NCBI GenBank assembly: GCA_022495995.1 | Contig: JAFEMH010002586.1 | Span: 62,001 to 126,000, forward strand | Direction of reading: 5' to 3' | Source: Adenophora triphylla var. japonica | Lineage: Eukaryota > Streptophyta > Magnoliopsida > Asterales > Campanulaceae | DNA: 64,000 bases | In this document: positions 50,744-60,181 of the stretch, in pieces | Position numbering within the stretch: position 1 is the stretch's first letter | Layout: each line of letters begins with the position of its first letter | Notes under the pieces: model-generated | Databases searched by the model: none | What the model saw: only the letters and a program-made list of their open reading frames with translations | What the model was told of the DNA's origin: nothing | Made by a program: the position numbers and the translations under genes

Positions 50744-52287
50744 TGTAAGTACCCAAATCTGGCTCATGCCTTCCGGTTAAGTTTCCCGGCAATTTCCCGG
50801 ACTTTCCTAAAGTTCAGGGGCAATTTGGGAACTTTCCCAAACCTTCCAAGGGGTGAAGGACTTGTTAGGAATTAAAATTTCACGTAGTCCCTCGCTGGAA
50901 AGAGCTTCTAGAATGCCACCTTGCATGATTCTAGAATCAGGCTGAGTCACTAATGGATAAGACCGCACGGCTTCATTAGCCAAGGGTTACAGCCGCACGG
51001 CTTCATTAGGAAGCACAAAACTGTCTATAAATAGAGACCTCCTCTATAGAAAAAGGGAATTTTTTCACTGTTACTCTGTCAAAATAGAGCCACGAATTTC
51101 CAGAAAGTTGAAACCTCCCAAAATCACCCCCCTCCTCTCCAAAATCCCTCCAAAGTTACTCCTTCCTTAGGAAAGCTTCAAGGGAGATAGAGGAACACCA
51201 CCATTGGTAACCTCTCCTCCTTTCCTCTTTGAAATATACTTGTTATTCTTGTTATATTGCTCCTTGCCATTTATATAAATGTAATCCCCTTCCCATAGAC
51301 CTTGCTTCCAAGGATTGTCCTCCTAAATGGTTCATAAAGGACATAGGAAAGCCATAAAGGTCCTCCCTTTTCATTCCTAGTCTTAGCTTTCATAGTGTTC
51401 CTTACGCATGTTTGCATAAAAATTTCATCTTTACTTTAAAAATGCATTCCCCATGTCCCTCATGGTTGGATCACTCTCCAAGGATTGCCTAATGACCTTC
51501 TTAAGGCACAAAAAGGCATAGGATGAGTATAAAGATCCAATCTTTATACCCCTCCCCTTAGTCCCTCTTGGAACTTGAAGCAACTCTTGGGGCGTAGCGG
51601 TGTAAAGGTCATATATTTACATCGTTTCCTCCATATAAAGATGTCATAGCCGGATGTCCCTTTAGAAACGGATGAACTTGAGCCCCTACATCTCCGATCA
51701 TCACTTGAGACGAGCACAAATGTACCTATCAAGCTCAAATCGTCTCAAGATGTAGGATTGATGGGCAAAGGTCCTTCCTTTCTAAAGAGTCTCATTCTTG
51801 GACTATAAAAAGAGGCATCCCTATTCCGATCATATGTGACCAAAAGTCACTTAATGATGATCGTAAATCCAAGATGAGCACGGGATCAAAGTCCCGAACA
51901 TATCAAAATCCAAGGAATCCCGAGCGATAACCAACTCATGGTTTATACGTCCAGAAGATCACTTGACACATTCCCTCATTTTTCAAATCACATCCCACAC
52001 ACGAAAGCACAAAAGCAAGCATGAAAGTTGGATCTTGGAAGACTTGTTTCGGCAAGGCTCCTTGGGTGAACGCCAAACGTTCTTCCCAAGGGGTAACTTA
52101 ACCTCCGGACCCTAATCCTTTTTTTCAAAGTTTTGAGAAAATCAAAATGGCATGGCGACTCCTTTTTTCAATTTAAACCGGATGTCTTCAAACCGATGTG
52201 TGGCGGTGACCCCTTACACGAGAAAGCGGTTCAAAAAAACAAAGAAATAAAAAAAAAAGCGCCGCGATCTTGGGCACCATATTCACA
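50744..52287 (+). repeat. LTR E, 5' LTR
   Basis: TGTAAGTACCCAAATC to ATTCACA, 1544 bp, with a primer-binding site right after. Dyads at 50962-50971 and 50992-51001, TATA at 51026-51034, a 7-bp hairpin at 52060-52066 / 52085-52091 and a decoy TGGCGACTC at 52153-52161. It is the same family as LTR D by its start and end. Confidence 0.85.
50962..51034 (+). promoter_or_regulatory. Dyads and TATA box of LTR E
   Basis: ACCGCACGGC and GCCGCACGGC, each followed by TTCATTAG. The second is centred 29.5 bp before TATAAATAG at 51026. Confidence 0.65.
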
Positions 52288-52290
52288 TTT

Positions 52291-54112
52291 TGGCGACTCC
52301 GCTGGGGAATAACCAAAAAGCTTTTATTTTTAATAAAAAAAATGATACTTGGTATATAGGTGGAAACCATTAAACTTTCCGTTATCGCCTCCTCACCCGA
52401 GTCTGGGATAAAGTATGGTCTAACAATGCCACGTACCGGTATCCTTTTTGAAAAAACAAGAAAAAAGCTTTTTGAGTGGGTTAGCCTTCCGCCACGGATC
52501 CGACTCTCGTGCTTGCTTTCTTTCTCATGTTTTTTGCATGCATTTCTGGTTCTTGGGATTGTGCATATTCTGGATACTGAACAGGAAGCTTTCTGAAGCT
52601 GAAAAGGTGCCAAAACGTTCGGGGAAACAACCTGCAAATGAAAAATATTGAAACCTGGAAAATTGCTTGATCCAGCCGTACGGCTTGATCCTCCCTGGAT
52701 CCTAGCCGGGCGGCTTCATTGGAAATTCCACCACGACACAATCTGAGGTTAATCTGGCAGCTTAGGCAGCTTGGGGCTATTCAGTTCCAAGACTGACCGG
52801 GCTCCAGAAAATTTACGTGCTTAACTGTTGCATTTCCCCCGTCCCGAAAAATCATTCCTTTAAAACACATTTCTGAAAAATTTATGTTTTAACTCAAAAA
52901 GTAACATTTTTAGGAGGCCGCACACTACGCGCACCTTATATATCCTGTACACTTTGCACGCACATCCTTTTAACCCAGGGTGGTTGTTCAGCTGCAGTCA
53001 CGGACAGTATTACGATGCTCCCGAGTGCGCACGGAATCATCCCAAACTCCCCATGGCAGCCAGTGTCGACCAATGCACAGTCCGTGTCACACATTTTAAA
53101 ACCGTGACTTTTGGTTGGTTTTTGGTCTAGACCGTGTCATATAGGCCAATTGCATACCCCCGTAAAGGTCAAACCTTAGCCCATGTTGAGAGTCGAGATC
53201 CTTCGCGCAAGCGAAACTCTACCGAAATTTCGCCAAGGAAAATTGGCAGAATCTTGACTCTGATATTAACTTTGACTGTGACCCGCACGGGATACGTAAG
53301 ATTCAAGCCCGAGTCCGTGCCAAAAAATCAAAAGATCTTTCGCGCAAGCGGAGCTCTGCCGAAATTCCGCCAAGGATAAATTGGCAAGATCATGACCCGA
53401 CATTGACTTTGACTTTGACTCGCGCAACGTATGCAACAAAGTTTAATGTGACAGTGTGTCATCCGGCTTTTACCGTCCGACCCATGCCTATTATTTTCTT
53501 GGACAATGCCAAAAAGTCAAAACGTCAATCGCGCAAGCGAAACTCTGCCGAAATTCCGTTAAGGCTGAAAGACGAAACTTTCCCAGCATTACCTCGACTA
53601 TAATCCGCATCGCTCGTGCGTTAAAAGTTCCTATGACCCACTAGATCCATTAGGAGCGTTCTTCTCTCTCAGTCGGTGGGATCCGCGTGCCCTATAGGAC
53701 CCTCGCCCGGGGCTGTCCACCCTGGAAGGTCGAAATACAGGTGGAAAACGAGGGGCTTATAGACGTAGTGACGGTTCATGAGGTTCATGAGGAACAGCAG
53801 TCGTAAGGTCCATAAGGAACAGCAAGCCATGCTTATCGATGCACTCCGTCGTCATGGGGTTCAGATAGTGGTTGAGTCCAACGGTTCCCTGGTTATGGTA
53901 GAAGATGAGACTCCAGAAACAGCAATCTCAGCTCCCCCAGCCTATACCCAATGCCCTCCTCCATCCACATATGATCCCTTACCGAGGATTACCCCTTTTC
54001 AGTCCTTTCCAACATCCCAGGCCATCAGTGTTCCAACGCCCTCGCCTCCTCAGATAAGACCCAACTTTGTTCCCTACCAACAGAGAGCAAATGCCACGGC
54101 CATCCCAGTTAC
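52291..54112 (+). mobile_element. Element E interior: primer site, leader and start of gag
   Basis: The primer site TGGCGACTCCGCTGGGGA lies at 52291-52308. The leader has two more dyad-like words of the LTR E type, GCCGTACGGC (52675-52684) and GCCGGGCGGC (52705-52714). Repeated GCGCAAGCG(G/A)A(A/G)CTCT(A/G)CCGAAATT units lie at 53207, 53343 and 53533. gag begins near 53784 and is cut at 54112 by LTR F. Confidence 0.7.
53784..54112 (+). pseudogene. gag N-terminal part of element E, cut by LTR F
   Basis: It opens with MRNSSRKVHKEQQAMLIDAL and continues into a Pro/Ser-rich region with many prolines, as in the N-terminal part of Tat gag. It stops matching protein-like sequence exactly where TGTTAGTACCC (LTR F) begins. 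The GTTAC at 54108-54112 is the expected target duplicate. I see no capsid or knuckle before the break. Confidence 0.55.
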
Positions 54113-55265
54113 TGTTAGTACCCGACCTGAAAATACCCCTGATAGGCATTAAGGAACCTCTGAGGACCTCTCAGTCATTTATGAGTTTTAATAAGCTCAA
54201 GTAATATTTCCCCGAAAGCCCTTATTTGTAGTTTTAGAATCCCGATAGACCAAATGTCAGCTAAAACTTCCGAAGGCCATAACTTTCTCATACGAACTAC
54301 GTTTTGGGCCCACCACATATCAAATCGAACGCGAGAACAAGATATACGCAAAGGTTTGATCGACCCTTCTCAAAAAAGGTTCGATCGACCCTTCTTAGAA
54401 AGGTTCGATCGACCCTTCTCAAAAGTGCCGATCGACCCTTCTCAAAAAGTGCCGATCGACTCTTCTTTTAAAGTGCCGATCGACCCTTCTCAAAAGTGCT
54501 GATCGACCCTTCTCAGAAAGTGTCGATCGACTCTTCTTTTAAAGTGCTGATCGACCCTTCTCAAAAGTGCCGATCGACCCTTTTCTCAAAAGTGCCACAA
54601 TTGGTAAGTCTTTTATTTAAATATTCCGTTCTTTATTATTATTGTTGCGCTATATAATTTATTTGCATGCTTAATATGTTTTAATTGTGCCTATATGCTA
54701 GATTTAGGACTGTTTTTAATATATTTAAGTATGCATAGCCAAGGATGATCTAAGGTTTCATCCAAGAAATCCGATGGATCTAGGAACTATTTCTTTCCTC
54801 CCTCCTTAGTAATAATCATCCCATGATCAACAATTCCCCAAGGATGAACATTGATTAGTGCACCTTCCGAGGGCCTAAATCAAAGGTTCTAGGGTGTGAT
54901 CATCAATTAATTCTTTCTCTCCCCTCCTCCTTATGCATGATCCCGCTTCTTCTATCTATTCCTGTAAACACCGCACACAACCAATACCCCATATGCTAGA
55001 AAGACCGATCCGTCGAGCAATAGGAGTGATAACGTTTCTTCTTCTGTTGTAACTTGACCCCCGAACCCAATCACATGCTTAGCCTTTTTTCAATGCTTTG
55101 GGCTATATATCAAAGCGGCGTGGCGACTCTCATAAAATTAAACTAATATTTTTAATATGGTTTAAAACGAGTGTCACTTAATGAATATCCCATTTCGGTC
55201 TGACTTTACATGATTATTTATTTTAAACCTCCGAATGCGCGTTGCATCGGGATGGGGTATTCACA
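54113..55265 (+). repeat. LTR F, 5' LTR
   Basis: TGTTAGTACCCGACC to GTATTCACA, 1153 bp, then one base and the primer site (55267). It has a ten-copy GATCGAC array (54356-54590), a 9-bp hairpin with two wobble pairs (55018-55026 / 55041-55049) and a decoy TGGCGACTC at 55121-55129. I find no convincing TATA box. Confidence 0.8.
54350..54590. repeat. Ten GATCGAC repeats in LTR F
   Basis: Units of 22-27 bp: GTGCCGATCGACCCTTCTC with variants TTCGATCGACC, GCTGATCGACC and GTCGATCGAC. Most contain the palindrome CGATCG. They occupy the LTR position where other families have two or three dyads. Confidence 0.85.
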
Positions 55266-55266
55266 G

Positions 55267-55285
55267 TGGCGACTCCGCTGGGGAC
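55267..55285 (+). other. Primer-binding site of element F
   Basis: TGGCGACTCCGCTGGGGAC, identical to that of element II, one base after the LTR end. Confidence 0.75.
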
Positions 55286-56029
55286 TGTTTTGAAAATTTT
55301 TCAAACTTAGTGGGTCAGACTTTCGTTTTCCTTTGTGGTGTTGTATTTTGCTTTCTTTTTATTTTCTTTATTCTTAACTGTTGCATTGCATGCATGCATC
55401 TCCTAAAATAAAATCTTTCTCTTTTTTCTCTTAAAAAGAATTAGACTTTTTTGCCTCACACTACCACTAAAGTCCGTGTCACACTGCACAGACACCCTTA
55501 ACCCATCGGAGAAGCCAAAGTGCGGGAAGTGTGGTGATCATGTCGCCTCCCTTCCGAGTCTCACTTGGTCATCCACTCATTAGTGCGCTTCGGCTGCACG
55601 GTGGGAGCCTGAAACCTAACCCTTGTGTTGCCCACTTTGTTAGGAGTACACTCCCTGTGACCGGTTAGTTTGACTAGCTTTTTCATATAGACAATTAATA
55701 AGGTCTTTATGATAAGTCACTACGAATCAGTGATAAGTCAAGATCTATAGAGAGAAAAGAGCACTAAAAAATTGATTTTCTTTTAAAGGACGTACCATGT
55801 AAGGTTGAGTGCTTGTTAAAAGATCTTGTCTTATCATAGGTCTGTAGTACTTCCCATAAATATCATATTAAGTGTCTATACGAGATGGTTAGTCATTAGG
55901 ATCCACCACTTTAGGACCTTTAGTTAGTTGCGAAAAGGGAGTATCCCTTCCAACCAAATGTAGGTTCTATAAAAATAGAAGGCTTTTTTGTAAATAAAAT
56001 GCTTAACTATCCCTCAATTTAGGACCTTA

Positions 56030-57060
56030 CAAGGTCCACTCTTCACCTCTTGGACCATTCGCGGTTCGCTCTCTCTAATTTGGACCATCCTAGGTCCACT
56101 TTCTCAACCTAGGACCCTCTAAGGTCCACTTTTCATTTCTTGGACCATTCGCGGTCCATTCTCTCTATTCTAGACCATCCAAGGTCCACTTCTCATCTCT
56201 TTGACCCTTCGTGGTCCTCTTCCTCTACTATGGACCGCCTTAGGTCCAGTCTCTCTATCTTGGACCGTTTAAGGTCCACTCTTCATCTCTTTGACCCTTC
56301 GTGGTCCTCTTCCTCTACTATGGACCGCCCTAGGTCCAGTCTCTCTATCTTGGACCGTTTAAGGTCCGCTCTTCATCTCTTTAACCCTTGGTGGTCCTCT
56401 TTCTCTACTATGGACCCCTAGGTCCACTCTCCCAATCATGGACCATTCAAGGTCCACTTCTCATCTTTTGGACCTTTCTAGGTCCACTTCCGCTACTATG
56501 GACCCCTAAGTCCACTCTCTCAATGTTGGACTGTTCAGGGTTCACCCCTCTCCTCTTGGACCCTCCGAGGTCCATTTCCTCCACCCTGGGCCATCCAAGG
56601 TCCGTTCTCGAGTATTAGATCACCATGATCTATTCCTCTTCTCTTGAACCCTCTGAGGTCCACTACTTTGGACCATTCAAGGTCCACTCCTCAATTTAGG
56701 ACCCTTTGAGGTCCACTCTCTCTATCTAGGACCATTAAAGGTCCACCCTTCCACCTGAGACTCTCCGTGGTCCACCTCTCATCTCCCGGACCATCCATGG
56801 TCCACTCCTCTACCTTAGACCATCCATGGTCTATATCCTATACTTAGGACTACCTGTCATCTCTCGGACCACTCTTGGTCCATTCTAAGACCCTCCAAGG
56901 TCCACTCTTCATCCCTTTGACCATCCATGACCACCCATGGTCTACATCCTTCAAGTTAGGACCCTTCAAAGTTCCACCTCTTATCTCTTGAACCATCCAC
57001 AATCCGCTCCCTTAGTCTCAAAACCATCCATAGTTTAGATCCTGTATCTCTAGCACCCTT
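56030..57060. repeat. Irregular GGACC...GGTCC array in the element F leader
   Basis: About 30 units of 25-33 bp of the type TTGGACCATTC-N-AGGTCCACTCTC. Each unit carries an inverted pair GGACC...GGTCC, so the single-stranded RNA could fold into many small hairpins. Unit length drifts and copies decay toward 57060. ORFs here are artefacts. Confidence 0.9.
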
Positions 57061-58149
57061 CAGCCAAAGACCCACCTAGATCAAATCTCTCTCGACTCAT
57101 CTAGACCAAACCACCATCTAGGGCCTACCTAAGCCAACTTACCAATCAAGGCCAATTCTCATCCAAGTCCAATTAACTCATCTAGATCACCCTCACTTAT
57201 ATTTGACCAAGAATCGAGTCATCCTCCTCTTCCTTTTTCACCAAATGGACTCTTTTACATTCATCCTCTCTCTTTCTCTAAACTTAACCCTGGTTGTATC
57301 ATCAATTGGGGCCCCCTCGAACTACGGTGACCTGAGACTCGTACCATAAATGGTAAGGGTTACGTAGGCAACTTCAGCCCGGTCAAACTCTCAAATTGTG
57401 GAGATCAACTATTTTCTCGAAGAGACCTTAAGATTAATTATGAGTCTAATTCAACTCACTGGTTTGACTCTGCCATATGTTCTTGCAGAATTCTACATCA
57501 TGTCCATGGAGAAAAGCATTGAAGCCCTTAAAGAAGTCTCAGACATGAGGTTGGGAGTGATCAACCTCCTCAAAGACATGCATGAAATTGAGCAGCGCCA
57601 TTTGTCTTACATTCAAGAATACTTGAGAAGAGCTCCTCCTCCTGTTCAATTCCAGAGTCCCTACCATCCACATGCTTGTGGTCCCACTTATGGTTCAACA
57701 CATCAAAATTTATCATTCAGGATGCCTACTATGGCCACCAACCAACGAAGGGCACCAATACCCGAGTCACCCCCAAATTCAATCCAAGGGAAGAAGATCG
57801 ACAAGGAGCAGTTTGATGACTTAGGAATGCCCGTGGGTGAGTTCTTCGACATTTTGGTGGGAAAGAGTTTGATCAAGCCGCTCGAGAATTACAAGCCTGT
57901 TAATAAGAGAGCTAACTTGGATACATCCAAGTTTTGCAGATACCACAAGTACGTTGGTGTAAGTACCCAAATCTGGCTCATGCCTTCCGGTTAATTTTCC
58001 CGGCAATTCCGGTAATTTTTCTGGTAATTCCCCGGATTTTCCTAAAGTTCCGGAACAATTCCGGAACTGTTCCAAGCCTTTTAAGGGCTGAAGGAAATGC
58101 TTGGTGATTAAGAAACACGTTTTTCTTAATCCCAAAACCCTTCTAGAAG

Positions 58150-58385
58150 ACTGCCACCTTGCATGTTTCTAGAAAAATCCAGATTTGGCTACTTATGTCG
58201 TGCGACATAACCAGCCAGGAAGAGTTCTAGAAGGCTGCCACCTTGCATGTTTCTAGAAGAATCCAGAAGTGGCTACTTATGTCGTGCGACATAACCAGCC
58301 AGGAAAAGTTCTAGAACCATGCCACCTTGCATGTTTCCGTAGGAATATAATATGGCTTGTTATGTCGTGCGACATAACAAGCCCA
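58150..58385. repeat. Three tandem units of about 84 bp in LTR D, each with one dyad
   Basis: The unit has CTGCCACCTTGCATGTTTCTAG, then a GGCT-containing stretch and TTATGTCGTGCGACATAA. Copies are ordered 58148, 58234 and 58318, with the third the most diverged. Confidence 0.85.
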
Positions 58386-58405
58386 TGCAGGCAGCCTATA
58401 AATAG
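58362..58405 (+). promoter_or_regulatory. Proximal dyad and TATA box of LTR D
   Basis: ATGTCGTGCGACAT at 58362-58375, centred 28.5 bp before TATAAATAG at 58397. Confidence 0.7.
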
Positions 58406-60181
58406 AGGCCTTCACCTCTCATTTTGACACACCTCTTCCACCCCTCAGTCCCCCTCTATAGGAATACACCCAGGAAGCCTTCCTCTCTCCTCACATACCC
58501 CCCAAATCACCCCAATCCTCCCACACACACTTCCCACACACACACTTCCCACATACATCAAGAAATCAAGGAGTTCCCAAGGATCCAAGGTCTGAACTCA
58601 GTCTCCGGAGGAGGACGCTAGAAGGTTCCTATATCTAACTTGATATAGGAGTTGTGGATCTTCAAGGGTAACGAGTTTCTACCCCTTTTCCACTCTCTAT
58701 TTTCCTTTGAATATAAAATCTATGTGTTACATGCATTGATAATATAGTATTCTGATTAAAGTTGCATGCTTTAGCTTCATATTACCCAGATCCACATTTT
58801 ATTTCATTACATTTCATATAAAATCTTCGTTTTGACTTGGTTTTGCATGAACACTCCAAGATGAGTGTGGATCCCTCATATCCACACCCTCTTGAAGTGT
58901 TCATTATTGTTAAACATGCTCCCCGAGATTTGTTTGTGAAGTAACTTGACCATTTTGGTGCCTTGTTACCTCTGCAAATCTCGCTTGTAAAGCTTTCTCT
59001 GCAAAATGGCTAGTTATGTCACGCGACATGCAAAGCACATGTCACGCGACATAAGTAGCCGCTTGCGTAAGTTTCACGCTTTCAAGCCGTAATCCGATGT
59101 TAAACCCCTTTAAGCTATAACCTGATGTCTATCTGCAATTTAGATAGTATCTATGTACATACTATGTCATCTTTTCATTAAAATATCATTCTCATACATA
59201 AAGGTGCATTCTTTACATCTAAATCCCATTTTTCATGCATTAAAATCATTCCTTTTCCATTTTAAATCCCTTTTCACATTAAAGACGCACTCTTTGCACA
59301 AAGATCATTTCTTTACATAAAAAACATCCATTTGCAATCAAATGCATCATTTTCAAACCAAAATGCCATCTTTTTGCTAAAATATCATTTTTACATGCAT
59401 TTCCCCTTTTCCCCAACCTTGGAATGGACCGGTGTAAAAGTTCTCATCTTTGCATCGTTCCTTCCATTAAAGGTTCATGATTTCTTTAGGAAAAGGATAA
59501 CCTTGAACCCTATATCTCCGATTATCGCTTAAGAATGAGTATGAAGCCTCTATACGAGCTCGACCGTCTCAAAGCGTAGGATTGATGGGCTAAGGACATT
59601 CCTTCCTAAAGAACCTCATCTTTGACCCAAAAGAGAGTCATTCTCTCGATCACGCAAGTCCCGAGGGTCCCGAGGTTTAAAATGCGATGATCATAAGTCA
59701 TAAGATGAGGACGGGATCATAATCCCAAATACATAAATTCCAAGGAATCCCGAGCGACAACCAACAAATGGTTTGTACGTCCGGAAGACAACTTGGGACA
59801 TTCCCCCCCTTATTTTCAAACACATGCACACAAAGAAAGCACGCAAGCAAACACGATTAATGAAATCTAGGGAGACTTGCTCCGGCAAGGCACTTTGGGT
59901 GAACGCCAAACGTTCTTCCCAAGGGGTAACTTAACCTCCGAACCCATAAAACCTTTTTTTCAAAGTTTTGAGGTAATCAAAATGGCGTGGCGACTCCGTT
60001 TTTCAAATAACTCGGATGTCTTCAAACTCGCGTGAATTCCAATAAACAAAAAAATTTTGGGCACACATTCACAGTTGGGCATACCACTGACAACTGTAAG
60101 CAGCTGAAACACTTGATTCAAAGTTTGATCAACCAAGGCCTCATTGATGAAGAAGCCCTCGTACTTCAAGGAAGGATTTAG

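Larger units (their letters stand above)
57959..60073 (+). repeat. Solo LTR D (2115 bp) with target duplication GTTGG
   Basis: TGTAAGTACCCAAATC to ATTCACA, flanked by GTTGG at 57954-57958 and 60074-60078. There is no primer site after it, and the gag frame resumes at once, so it is a solo LTR left by recombination between two LTRs. It has dyads at 58195, 58279 and 58362, TATA at 58397-58405, extra dyads at 59016 and 59039, a hairpin at 59893/59924 and a decoy TGGCGACTC at 59988-59996. Confidence 0.93.
57398..60181 (+). pseudogene. gag C-terminal part of element F, split by solo LTR D
   Basis: The left part (57398-57958) includes EKSIEALKEVSDMRLGVINL, a Pro-rich stretch, then FDDLGMPVGEFFDIL and the first half of a zinc knuckle, FCRYHKYVG. 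The right part (60079-60181) continues HTTDNCKQLKHLIQSLINQG and ends at TAG. The knuckle C-x2-H-x4-H-x4-C is interrupted by LTR D inside the codon after VG. The capsid domain is not recognised upstream. No pol follows. Confidence 0.75.

Noticed and set aside
50744..60073. LTR E and LTR D as the two LTRs of one element
   Set aside because: They share a family start and end, but D has its own GTTGG duplication, a different dyad and a different length, and lies inside the gag of F.
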